Positions 17,266-25,188 of a stretch of 26,482 nucleotides of DNA are shown here, one piece after another. Origin of the DNA: a virus. The first letter of the stretch is position 1, and every line of letters starts with the position of its first letter. A model generated the notes under the pieces. It saw only the letters and a list, made by a program, of their open reading frames with translations. It made no database searches and had not been told where the DNA came from. The stretch lies in the IMG/VR virus record IMGVR_UViG_3300030105_001443, positions 21,085-47,566 of that record. One strand, 5' to 3'. The position numbers and the translations under genes were made by a program.

Positions 17266-17293
17266 GCTCCCGGTTAACTCCGGGAGCCTTTTT
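17266..17293 (+). terminator. Rho-independent terminator
   Basis: A perfect 8-bp stem (GCTCCCGG at 17266-17273 with CCGGGAGC at 17280-17287) encloses a 6-nt loop and is followed by C and five T residues. It is the strongest hairpin in the window and closes the 15192-17235 gene group. Confidence 0.9.
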
Positions 17294-17309
17294 AACTAAA
17301 AGGTTACAT

Positions 17310-17705
17310 ATGAAAAACATACTCACAGTAATATTTCTATTATTCACGTTCTTGAGCTATTCTCAAACAAAGGATTATAAGCCAGCTTACGAACTTACCA
17401 AACAGCTAAACACTCAATACAAAATAAAAATTACTTCTCTTGATTCTGTTGTATCTACACAGGATCTATATATTGAAGATCTACAAAGCATTATCCTAGT
17501 TAATAAAAAATTAACTGCAAACGATTCACTACATATAAGTCTACTAGTTCAGCAAAAAGACTTTCTCAATAAGAATATAAACTTATACAAGAAAGAACTA
17601 GACCGACGCGACAAATTCTGGAATAGACCATTGTTTGGTGTTATACTTGGAGTTGCTGGTACAGTTGGACTTATTCATGTAATTGACTACTCTCTACCTA
17701 GATAA
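17310..17705 (+). CDS. Exported coiled-coil protein with C-terminal membrane segment
   Basis: 131 residues. The N-terminus is a signal peptide (MKNILTVIFLLFTFLSYSQ) with a likely cut before Gln19, a pattern common in Flavobacteriia. Residues about 25-105 form a charged, heptad-like helix. Residues 107-125 (PLFGVILGVAGTVGLIHVI) are a transmembrane segment, followed by a short tail. A periplasmic coiled coil tethered at the C-terminus resembles a spanin in outline, but there is no lipobox cysteine, so it is not a standard u-spanin. It starts 16 nt after the terminator's T-run, and I see no strong promoter of its own. An AAAGG sequence lies 7 nt before the ATG. Confidence 0.65.
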   Translation: MKNILTVIFLLFTFLSYSQTKDYKPAYELTKQLNTQYKIKITSLDSVVSTQDLYIEDLQSIILVNKKLTANDSLHISLLVQQKDFLNKNINLYKKELDRRDKFWNRPLFGVILGVAGTVGLIHVIDYSLPR

Positions 17706-17720
17706 CTTGCTTATTTAATA

Positions 17721-17745
17721 TATTTTTCGTATACTTATATATAAG
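17721..17745 (+). promoter_or_regulatory. Promoter-like element before the terminase
   Basis: TATTTTTCGTATA followed by CTTATATATAAG. The first 13 bases recur exactly at 25140-25152 before the bS21 gene. It ends 13 nt before the terminase ATG, which has no Shine-Dalgarno. Strand is inferred from gene direction. Confidence 0.45.
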
Positions 17746-17758
17746 CAGATAACTATAT

Positions 17759-19339
17759 ATGGCTAAATCATTAAAAGATGTAATAAAGTTAGAGTTCGCA
17801 AAATGTGCAAAAGATCCTGTACATTTTATGAGAAAGTATTGCTATATACAACATCCACATAAAGGTAAAATTAAATTCAATCTCTACGACTTTCAAGAAA
17901 GGACTCTAACTGAATTACGGGATCATGATTATAATGTTATCCTTAAATCTCGTCAGTTAGGTATATCTACTTTATCTGCAGGATATTCACTATGGTTAAT
18001 GCTATTTCATAACGATAAAAACATCTTAGTTATTGCAACTAAACAAGAAGTAGCTAAAAATTTAGTAACTAAAGTTAGAGTTATGCATGATGGGTTACCA
18101 GGTTGGTTGAAAGGTAACTGTGTAGAGGATAATAAGCTATCTCTACGATTTTCAAACGGCTCGCAAGTAAAGGCAGTTTCAAGTTCTGGAGATGCTGGTA
18201 GATCTGAAGCATTATCACTTTTAATAATTGATGAAGCAGCATTTGTTGATAGTATTGACGAAATATGGGCATCATCTCAACAAACTCTAGCAACTGGTGG
18301 TGGAGCAATAGTTCTATCAACACCAAATGGTACAGGTAACTTCTTTCATAAAACATGGGTAGGAGCTGAAGCAGGTACCAATGGATTTAATCCGATTAAA
18401 CTACACTGGACCTTACACCCTGATCGTGAACAAGAATGGCGATCAAAGCAAGATCAATTACTAGGTGAGAAGATGGCAGCACAAGAATGTGACTGTGATT
18501 TTATAACATCTGGTTACACTGTAGTTGATGGAACTACTCTTCAATGGTATTTAGAACAACAAGTTCAAGACCCGATTGAAAAACGCGGTTTTGATGGAAA
18601 CTATTGGTTATGGGAATATCCAGACTATGGTAAAGATTATATGATATCGGCCGATGTAGCTCGAGGCGATTCTACTGATTACTCAACATTTCATGTAATA
18701 GATGTTGAGACCTTAACACAAGTAGCTGAGTATAAAGGTCAATTACCTACAAAAGACTTTGGTAATATGTTAGTTAATGCTGCAACTGAATGGAATAACG
18801 CATTACTCGTTATAGAGAATGCTAATGTTGGTTGGGCAGCTATACAACCAGCAGTTGATCGAGAGTATCCAAATTTATTCTACTCATCAGCTGATTTATC
18901 AGTAATAGATACTGGTCAACAATTGAAAAAGCGGTATGATTTAAAAACAAAAGATAAGATGGTTCCAGGATTTACGACTACTTCGAAGACGAGACCACTA
19001 ATTATATCAAAGCTAGATACCTACTTCCGGGAAAAAGCATGTACAGTAAGATCAAAAAGATTAATTGATGAACTTTTTGTGTTTATTTGGAAAGGTAGTA
19101 AAGCGCAAGCACAAGGTGGGTATAATGATGACCTGGTGATGGCATTTAGTATCGGTATGTGGGTTAGAGATACAGCACTTATGTTAAGACAAAAAGGCAT
19201 GGATTTAACTCGAAGTGCTTTAGATAATATTAAAGTTAACCGAGGTCCTGGTGTTTATACTAATAATGCACCAGACAACAATCCTTGGGTTCAAAAAGGA
19301 CCAATGGGTGATCAAGATCTCACTTGGTTGATAAAATAA
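17759..19339 (+). CDS. gp17: Large terminase subunit (gp17-like packaging ATPase/nuclease)
   Basis: 526 residues. It would be the DNA packaging motor that translocates the genome into the prohead through the portal and cuts it. The ATPase domain shows a deviant Walker A (KSRQLGIST at 63-71), a Walker B (LLIIDEAA, Asp158 and Glu159) and a coupling motif (STPNGT at 187-192). The C-terminal RNase-H-like nuclease shows acidic positions in SADVARGDSTDYS (Asp299, Asp304 and Asp307), Glu353 in IENANVGW, and Asp457/Asp458 in GYNDDLVM. The usual P-loop lysine is Ile69, and Lys63 at the start of the loop may replace it. T4 gp17 is about 610 residues, so this one is somewhat short. The portal gene follows after 22 nt. 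There is no clear Shine-Dalgarno. Confidence 0.95.
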   Translation: MAKSLKDVIKLEFAKCAKDPVHFMRKYCYIQHPHKGKIKFNLYDFQERTLTELRDHDYNVILKSRQLGISTLSAGYSLWLMLFHNDKNILVIATKQEVAKNLVTKVRVMHDGLPGWLKGNCVEDNKLSLRFSNGSQVKAVSSSGDAGRSEALSLLIIDEAAFVDSIDEIWASSQQTLATGGGAIVLSTPNGTGNFFHKTWVGAEAGTNGFNPIKLHWTLHPDREQEWRSKQDQLLGEKMAAQECDCDFITSGYTVVDGTTLQWYLEQQVQDPIEKRGFDGNYWLWEYPDYGKDYMISADVARGDSTDYSTFHVIDVETLTQVAEYKGQLPTKDFGNMLVNAATEWNNALLVIENANVGWAAIQPAVDREYPNLFYSSADLSVIDTGQQLKKRYDLKTKDKMVPGFTTTSKTRPLIISKLDTYFREKACTVRSKRLIDELFVFIWKGSKAQAQGGYNDDLVMAFSIGMWVRDTALMLRQKGMDLTRSALDNIKVNRGPGVYTNNAPDNNPWVQKGPMGDQDLTWLIK

Positions 19340-19361
19340 AGGTTATTAAAGAGGAATAAAT

Positions 19362-21206
19362 ATGGCAGATAAATCAATATTTTCAAGGTTAAGGAAATTA
19401 TTTTCTAGTAACGTTATAGTTAGAAATGTAGGTGGAAAGAAATTAAAAGTACGTGATACATCGAGACTTCAATCAGTTGGTAATAAAGTTACTATGGGTG
19501 TTGACCGTTTTTCGAAGGTACGTAAGACTAATTCAAATTTAGGGTACGGGACACCATCTATGCAGAATTTTGCATATCAAAAAAACGAACTATACTCAGA
19601 TTATGAAACTATGGATCAGGATGCTATTATATCCTCAGCACTTGATATATATGCTGATGAATCTACAATGAAGAACGAATTTGATAAAGTTTTAACTATT
19701 TCTTGTCAAAATGAAAACGTTCAAAAAATACTTCACAACCTATTTTATGATGTTTGTAATATTGAATTTAATTTATGGCCATGGATTCGTAATATGTGTA
19801 AGTACGGTGATTCCTTTTTAAAGTTAGATATAACTGAAGGGTATGGTGTAGTAAATGTTGTACCTCTTTCATCATATGAGATGACACGAGAGGAGGGTGA
19901 GGATTTAGAAGACCCATATAAGGTAACTTTTAAACAAGATGGTGGTGGTGGAAATATAGAGTACGAGAATTTTGAGATAGCACACTTTAGACTATTATCA
20001 GACTCTAATTTTTTACCATATGGTAAATCTATGGTAGAGCCAGCTAGAAAAACATGGAAGCAATTAACCATGATGGAAGATGCTATGATGATTCATAGGA
20101 TTATGAGAGCTCCAGAAAAACGTATATTTAAAATAGATGTAGGTAATATTCCACCTAATGAGGTAGATGCTTATATGCAATCTATTATAGATAAAATGAA
20201 AAAGGTACCATATATTGATCAAAGTACCGGTGAATACAATCTTAAATTTAATATGCAGAATATGATGGAGGATTTCTATTTACCAACACGAGGTGGTGAA
20301 TCAGGTACAGGTATAGAATCAGTTAGTGGGTTAGATTTTAACGCGATTGATGATATTGAGTATTTACGTAACAAAATGATGTCAGCCTTGAGAGTTCCGA
20401 AAGCATTTTTAGGTTATGATGAACAAGTTGAAGGTAAAGCAACACTAGCAGCTGAAGATATTAGATTTGCAAGAACTATAGAGCGGTTACAACGTATAGC
20501 AGTATCTGAGTTAACTAAAATAGCTATAGTACATCTATATACACAAGGCTTTAAGGATGAAGATTTAGTTGATTTTGAACTATCACTAACAACACCATCT
20601 ACAGTGTATGAACAAGAAAAGATTGCAATCTGGCAAGAAAAAGTACGGCTTGCTACTGATATACAAGGATCAAAACTTTTATCAGACGAGTGGATATATG
20701 AAAATATATTTAATATGGGTGATGCAGCTTGGCAAGTAGAGCGCAAGAATGTAGTATCTGATTTAAAATTAAAATTCCGTCAATCACAAATTGAAAATGA
20801 AGGAAACGATCCAGCTAAAACATTAAGATCGTTTGGTACACCTCATGATATGGCATCACTAGGTCAACAAACAGGTGAGGAGGAGAGTGATGCACCAGTT
20901 GGTAGACCAGATATAGGTATGAAGTATAAGTCAACAGAACACCCTGGAGGTCAGGATCCAATAGGTGATAAAGACTTAGGTAAAACTTTTAACAATTCTA
21001 AGCAACCGTTAAAGCATAATTTTAGAGGCAATAGCCCTCTAGCTAGAGAAGATAAACAAACTAAATATAAAAATGTAATTAAATCACTTCAATCTAAGGG
21101 TAAATCAAAGCAGGTTTTGAAGGAAACTTTGAGTGAAGATAAAAAACAGTATAACGATAAAGGTAGTCTACTCGACGAAGGTAATATTATTGACGGGAGT
21201 ATATAA
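19362..21206 (+). CDS. gp20: Portal protein (T4 gp20-like)
   Basis: 614 residues. It would form the dodecameric ring at the head vertex through which DNA is packaged and ejected, and would nucleate prohead assembly. Gp20-family features include MDQDAIISSALDIYADES (84-101), MCKYGDSFLKL (145-155), APEKRIFKIDVGNIP (250-264), FYLPTRGGESGTGIESVSG (305-323) and LRVPKAFLGY (343-352). The C-terminal 100 residues are hydrophilic and Gly/Lys-rich. They contain three (Leu/Ile)-x-Glu sites (Glu588, Glu592 and Glu606), consistent with trimming by the prohead protease encoded downstream. A good AGAGGA ribosome-binding site precedes the start. In T4, genes 18 and 19 (sheath and tube) separate 17 and 20; here they are absent. 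Confidence 0.93.
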   Translation: MADKSIFSRLRKLFSSNVIVRNVGGKKLKVRDTSRLQSVGNKVTMGVDRFSKVRKTNSNLGYGTPSMQNFAYQKNELYSDYETMDQDAIISSALDIYADESTMKNEFDKVLTISCQNENVQKILHNLFYDVCNIEFNLWPWIRNMCKYGDSFLKLDITEGYGVVNVVPLSSYEMTREEGEDLEDPYKVTFKQDGGGGNIEYENFEIAHFRLLSDSNFLPYGKSMVEPARKTWKQLTMMEDAMMIHRIMRAPEKRIFKIDVGNIPPNEVDAYMQSIIDKMKKVPYIDQSTGEYNLKFNMQNMMEDFYLPTRGGESGTGIESVSGLDFNAIDDIEYLRNKMMSALRVPKAFLGYDEQVEGKATLAAEDIRFARTIERLQRIAVSELTKIAIVHLYTQGFKDEDLVDFELSLTTPSTVYEQEKIAIWQEKVRLATDIQGSKLLSDEWIYENIFNMGDAAWQVERKNVVSDLKLKFRQSQIENEGNDPAKTLRSFGTPHDMASLGQQTGEEESDAPVGRPDIGMKYKSTEHPGGQDPIGDKDLGKTFNNSKQPLKHNFRGNSPLAREDKQTKYKNVIKSLQSKGKSKQVLKETLSEDKKQYNDKGSLLDEGNIIDGSI

Positions 21207-21222
21207 TCTTTTTGCAAAACAT

Positions 21223-21240
21223 CATATTTATATATGATAA
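21223..21240 (+). promoter_or_regulatory. Promoter-like element before the head-protein cluster
   Basis: CATATTTATATATGATAA lies in the 59-nt gap after the portal gene, 25 nt before the next ATG. It shares its core with elements at 17728 and 25147. On the minus strand it reads TATAAATA, the T4 late promoter, but no minus-strand gene would use it. Confidence 0.4.
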
Positions 21241-21265
21241 CTACTATGTATAATGGTGAAAAAAT

Positions 21266-22111
21266 ATGAGCACACTAAAGCATTCAAAATTTAAAAATAC
21301 AGGTATCCTGTTCGAATTACTTGTACGTCAAGTAGCGTCTGATACTCTATCTAAAGATAACTCTGAAGCAGTCAGAATAATTAAAGAATATTTTTCTAAA
21401 AAAACACAATTAGGAAAAGAACTTGAATTGTATCAGACTATATTAACTGAAAAGTTTAACTCTGAATCACAAGCTAATCGGTTTATTGATGCAGTGTTAT
21501 CTAATAGACAAAAACTAAATCAAAGTACACTTCGTCGCGAAAAATATAATCTTATTAAAGAGATTAAAGAACATTACGATTTAGATAAATTTACTAAAGC
21601 TAGAGTTGATAATTATAGAACTCTAGCATCTACATATACTATATTTGAAAATACATCTTTAAAACCAGCTGACTCAGTTAAGATACGATATAATTTAGTT
21701 GAAGCAGTTACAGGCAAACGCGCAAATAAAGCAATTAAAAAGCAGATTGTATCTGAATATCAGAAGCAGGATAAAGATATGCAGTTACTATCATACCAAA
21801 TACTTGTTGATAAGTTCAATGAGAAATATGGTGACTTATCAGTAAAACAGAAAAATGTTTTGCGTGAATACATAAACAATGTGTCTAATACAAGCAACTT
21901 GAAGGAACTTATATCAACAGAAGTACCTCATATAAAACGTACACTTCGAAATAAGATACGTTCGATGAAGGATCCAGTTATGAGAATTAAGTTGAAAGAG
22001 GTAGCTAAACAAGCAACTGCTTTAGGTAAACGTAATGTCATAAAAGATCAAGAAGTTTTATCTTTAATGAGATTCTACGAGTTAATTAAAGAACTTAAAA
22101 ATATAAAGTAA
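21266..22111 (+). CDS. Conserved head-region protein, unknown function
   Basis: 281 residues, almost entirely alpha-helical, Lys/Glu/Gln-rich, with no cysteine and no transmembrane segment. The N-terminal stretch (LKHSKFKNTGILFELLVRQ) is one I recall as strongly conserved in marine T4-like phages just after the portal gene. No function is known to me. Location between portal and protease, where T4 has gp67 and gp68, suggests a prohead core or assembly role. It lacks the N-terminal (Leu/Ile)-x-Glu leader seen in its downstream neighbours. It has only a weak ribosome-binding site (GGTG). Confidence 0.65.
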   Translation: MSTLKHSKFKNTGILFELLVRQVASDTLSKDNSEAVRIIKEYFSKKTQLGKELELYQTILTEKFNSESQANRFIDAVLSNRQKLNQSTLRREKYNLIKEIKEHYDLDKFTKARVDNYRTLASTYTIFENTSLKPADSVKIRYNLVEAVTGKRANKAIKKQIVSEYQKQDKDMQLLSYQILVDKFNEKYGDLSVKQKNVLREYINNVSNTSNLKELISTEVPHIKRTLRNKIRSMKDPVMRIKLKEVAKQATALGKRNVIKDQEVLSLMRFYELIKELKNIK

Positions 22112-22120
22112 GGGTTAAAT

Positions 22121-23251
22121 ATGCTATTCAATATTAAAAACTGGCAAGATAAACACTTAATCAAGGAATCTAAATTGAAAGAGATAGATTTCAAAGATAA
22201 AGCTGCGTTTGATAAATATCAATCTAAACTTAAAACTAAAATGCGATCAACTACCAAAGTGAACATTGCTGGTAAAGATACAACAGCTGGTGAAGCAGGT
22301 GGTAAAGAAACGACTGCAGGTGGAGCAGCTTCATCAACATCATCTGCTCACGCGAGTAAATTTACTCCAGAACAAAAGAAATCAGTAGTAAGTTCTGCAG
22401 CTGTACGGATCTCCAGAGATATTTCAAATGAATTTGGAAGAACTAAACATCCTAAATACGACTCACAGATGATGATGAGCCCTATAAGCAAAATATATAT
22501 GACTGGAATGTCAATTGATGACGCTATGACTGAGATAGGCAGCCTTATGGGTACTGAATATGAAAACACTCGTATGACTTCATATGGTGAACCCAAAAAA
22601 GAAAAGCATTCTCTCGTACCCATGACAAAGAAATTTGAAAAACAATTGCGTACTCAAATGGAACGTGTGTATACCGGAGAGGCTGATAGTTGGATTAATG
22701 GAGTCAGTAATAATAATGATGAATTTGAAAATATAGATCCAGAAGTCGGTAAGCGAATAAAGGCTAATGCAGCCAAGCAAGACGCTGTAAAACGGGCAGA
22801 GTCCGACAAAAAAACGAAAGCATATAATATTCAGCAAGCAAAGGATAAAGCTGAAAAGCTAAAAAATAGAACACCAAAAGAAACTGAAAAAGCAAAAACA
22901 CAATTCAAATTTAGTGAATCTGATTATGAATCTCCAAAAGAGTATCGAGATAATGTTAAGGATATATTGCAAAAGACATATGATTTAGATAAAGTTGATC
23001 CAGATAGAATGCAACAAATGATTGATGGTGCAGACGAATACTTTTACGATGAAGCAAGATCAGCAGGAAAAGCTGGCAGACGGTCTAAACCCACAAGTGC
23101 AAAAAACTTCGCTAGTTATATAGAGCAGTACTTTGATGAAGATGGTGTTAAGCCAAAAAATGAATCAATTACATCTCGATCCACAAGAATACAAGAAGCA
23201 AAGATATATCGAACTATTCAAGAGCTTAAAGGGTTAGAGAGAGGTTTATAA
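22121..23251 (+). CDS. Conserved head-region protein with capsid-targeting-like leader
   Basis: 376 residues. The leader MLFNIKNWQDKHLIKE ends in Ile-Lys-Glu followed by Ser, a good T4 gp21 cleavage consensus. A Gly/Ala/Ser/Thr low-complexity linker follows (about 50-80), then a conserved-looking segment around YDSQMMMSPISKIYMTGMS, a charged coiled-coil-like region (about 205-265) and a helical C-terminus ending with further sites (IQE/A at 357-360 and IQE/L at 366-369). I do not recognise the fold. Position before the protease gene suggests a prohead core protein cut during maturation, comparable in place to T4 gp67/gp68. It abuts the next gene exactly. Confidence 0.6.
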   Translation: MLFNIKNWQDKHLIKESKLKEIDFKDKAAFDKYQSKLKTKMRSTTKVNIAGKDTTAGEAGGKETTAGGAASSTSSAHASKFTPEQKKSVVSSAAVRISRDISNEFGRTKHPKYDSQMMMSPISKIYMTGMSIDDAMTEIGSLMGTEYENTRMTSYGEPKKEKHSLVPMTKKFEKQLRTQMERVYTGEADSWINGVSNNNDEFENIDPEVGKRIKANAAKQDAVKRAESDKKTKAYNIQQAKDKAEKLKNRTPKETEKAKTQFKFSESDYESPKEYRDNVKDILQKTYDLDKVDPDRMQQMIDGADEYFYDEARSAGKAGRRSKPTSAKNFASYIEQYFDEDGVKPKNESITSRSTRIQEAKIYRTIQELKGLERGL

Positions 23252-23758
23252 ATGGAATCATACATCAAAAAAATGTTAAGCGAGCTAGAAGAATCTCAAG
23301 AAGAATTAGATGAGATGAGTGTGACTGGCAATCTTGATGGTGGTGAAGGACCTCCAAAAACTCCTATGGCATTTGGTAAAGGTCGTAACATGGATAAAAA
23401 GAAAACTAAAGATATATCTACAAACAGTACTGGATTTTCTTTAGTAAAAGAAAAACCAAAAAAGGTATACAAAGGAAATATGGGTGAATCAGTGTACAAG
23501 CAGGTAATGAGTGAGATAAACTATCGCGATTATAAAAAAGACGAATCCATGTCAGCTAAGAAAAAGGTTAATACATCTATTAGAGAAGTTAACCGAAAGC
23601 TTTACGAAATAGAACGAATAATTCATCAGAACAACAAGTTAAAAACTGAGATGGGTGTAACAAGTGAAAACTATTGGAAGTCAACACAAACTAAATTTTC
23701 AAAAATTAGTGAGCGCATGGTACGAGTAGGTCACGCAATGAGGAAACTGGGATCATAA
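23252..23758 (+). CDS. Conserved head-region protein, unknown function
   Basis: 168 residues. A leader MESYIKKMLSE ends in a Leu-Ser-Glu site, followed by an acidic stretch and a Gly/Pro segment (MSVTGNLDGGEGPPKTP) that I recall in marine T4-like phages. The C-terminal half (about 95-168) is a basic helical region, NYRDYKKDESMSAKKKVN onward. No catalytic motif is visible. The start codon directly follows the stop of the gene before, and the stop overlaps the protease start as TAATG, so the three are translationally coupled. Confidence 0.6.
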   Translation: MESYIKKMLSELEESQEELDEMSVTGNLDGGEGPPKTPMAFGKGRNMDKKKTKDISTNSTGFSLVKEKPKKVYKGNMGESVYKQVMSEINYRDYKKDESMSAKKKVNTSIREVNRKLYEIERIIHQNNKLKTEMGVTSENYWKSTQTKFSKISERMVRVGHAMRKLGS

Positions 23759-24390
23759 TGGAAAGAAAAGTATTAGTAGATTATATACCATTCAAGGTAT
23801 CACCACAGCAGATTAATGAATCAATAGCTAATAATGATGGTAGGGTAATAGTTGAAGGTGTGCTACAACGTTCAGGAGCTAAAAATCAAAACGGTAGAAT
23901 ATATCCAAAAGATATTCTAGCAAGAGAGGTAGCTAACTATAAGAAAACTCAGATAGCAGAAAAACGAGCTTTAGGAGAGCTTGATCACCCAGAATCATCT
24001 GTAGTGAATTTAAACAATGTATCTCATAATATATTAGATTGTTGGTGGGATGGTGATGATGTAGTAGGTAAAGTAGAGATTCTAGGTACTCCATCTGGTA
24101 ATATTTTAAAGGAACTATTAAAAGCTGGTATCCTATTAGGTATAAGCTCAAGAGGATTGGGTTCAGTTAGAGAGCTAGATGAAGGTACAGTAGCAGTTGA
24201 AGATGATTTTGAACTTATATGTTGGGACTTTGTATCTAATCCATCTACACATGGAGCATTTATGAAGCCTGTACAGAGTGAAGGTGTACTAGCAGAAGGT
24301 GTATTAAAACAAAATCAAAGTTATGCAAAAGCAAATACAATTATTAGAGACATCCTCTGTGAGATGAAAGGTTGCTGTCCAATAGACTAG
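23758..24390 (+). CDS. gp21: Prohead maturation protease (T4 gp21-like)
   Basis: 210 residues, near T4 gp21 in size. It would be a serine protease that acts inside the prohead, degrades the scaffold, trims capsid, portal and core proteins after (Leu/Ile)-x-Glu, and then digests itself. The family pattern is clear: NGRIYPKDIL (45-54), ALGELDHPES with likely catalytic His77, then GILLGISSRGLGS (124-136) with likely nucleophile Ser130 or Ser131, and ELICWDFVSNPS (142-153). A self-cleavage candidate (INE/S at 19-22) lies near the N-terminus. Three cysteines end the protein (Cys196, Cys206 and Cys207), with no evident role. Its overlap by 1 nt with the upstream gene implies coupled translation. 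Confidence 0.9.
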   Translation: MERKVLVDYIPFKVSPQQINESIANNDGRVIVEGVLQRSGAKNQNGRIYPKDILAREVANYKKTQIAEKRALGELDHPESSVVNLNNVSHNILDCWWDGDDVVGKVEILGTPSGNILKELLKAGILLGISSRGLGSVRELDEGTVAVEDDFELICWDFVSNPSTHGAFMKPVQSEGVLAEGVLKQNQSYAKANTIIRDILCEMKGCCPID

Positions 24391-24399
24391 GGAATAATT

Positions 24400-24885
24400 A
24401 TGATTAGAATGAAAAACATATTAAGTGAAACTAAGCAAGAAGAAAATTACAAGAAATTAAGTAGTAAACAACGTAAGCTTGTACTTGACGCAGTTAATAA
24501 ATTTAATAAATTTGAACAACATGTATATAGACAGAAGGATGTCAAAGAAGTTGTAGAAGCTATTAAAACTATTAGTGAATATGCAGGTAGATTAGCACTG
24601 GATGAAACAGAGGATTGGTTTGATGGTGTAACTGTTAAGAAGGATGTTAAAGATATTAATGAAAGTGTTAAGATTTTTGAAAAAACTGCAAAGGAGGTTA
24701 GTACTTTACAACACCGCTTAGAAGCTATGTACGAGAATATTGGTGGTAAGTTAAGCCGTTATTACGAAATAGATAACGTTGATGTAACAGTACCAGTTGC
24801 TCCTAAAAATGCTAACCTTAAAGAAAAACAGGTCTTCTATACAGATAAGCAAAATAGAAAACGTAAATTTGACGATGGCAAATAG
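24400..24885 (+). CDS. Conserved head-region protein with capsid-targeting-like leader
   Basis: 161 residues. The leader MIRMKNILSE ends in Leu-Ser-Glu. The body is helical and heptad-like (about 15-125) with a WFDGVTVKKDVKDIN segment that I recall from marine T4-like phages, and a basic C-terminus (DKQNRKRKFDDG). Function unknown. It follows the protease by 9 nt behind a TAGGGA ribosome-binding site and is likely a prohead core or internal head protein. Confidence 0.6.
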   Translation: MIRMKNILSETKQEENYKKLSSKQRKLVLDAVNKFNKFEQHVYRQKDVKEVVEAIKTISEYAGRLALDETEDWFDGVTVKKDVKDINESVKIFEKTAKEVSTLQHRLEAMYENIGGKLSRYYEIDNVDVTVPVAPKNANLKEKQVFYTDKQNRKRKFDDGK

Positions 24886-24891
24886 AGAAAT

Positions 24892-25113
24892 ATGATGAAC
24901 TTTAAAGAACAATTCAAAAGAATAGGTGGCAAGTTAAACGAAGAATATGTTGAATCTATGGATTCTATAAAACTAGATAAGCATTTAGGTGAAATTGAAA
25001 AGCTTTGGAAGAAATGGAAAACTGGTCCTATGACAGAGAGAGATGATATCAAACCTGCTGGTGACGAATTAACACATTATATTTTGTTATGGATGAGAAA
25101 AACGTTCAAATAA
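24892..25113 (+). CDS. Small conserved protein, unknown function
   Basis: 73 residues from the first of two adjacent ATGs (24892 and 24895). A leader ending GGKLNE fits the gp21 site. It is followed by LDKHLGEIEKLWKKWKTGP and a helical tail ending LLWMRKTFK. I recall a similar short Trp-containing family in marine phages but no function. It is the last gene of the group that begins at 21266, and a 75-nt gap with a promoter-like element follows. Confidence 0.6.
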   Translation: MMNFKEQFKRIGGKLNEEYVESMDSIKLDKHLGEIEKLWKKWKTGPMTERDDIKPAGDELTHYILLWMRKTFK

Positions 25114-25139
25114 GCTACTATTCAGTTGGTAGTTTAAAT

Positions 25140-25164
25140 TATTTTTCGTATATTTAATATAAAT
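25140..25164 (+). promoter_or_regulatory. Promoter-like element before the bS21 gene
   Basis: TATTTTTCGTATA followed by TTTAATATAAAT. The first 13 bases are identical to 17721-17733. It ends 24 nt before the bS21 start codon. The leader between them (AAACTAAACAAATTAA) has no Shine-Dalgarno. Confidence 0.45.
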
Positions 25165-25188
25165 TAAGTAATAAACTAAACAAATTAA

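Noticed and set aside
17310-17705. Classical u-spanin
   Set aside because: There is a C-terminal membrane segment and a coiled coil, but no cysteine that could form a lipobox in the signal region.
21223-21236. T4 late promoter (TATAAATA) on the minus strand
   Set aside because: The sequence matches on that strand, but it would transcribe against the portal gene and no minus-strand gene is present. A + strand element with a related core is the simpler reading.
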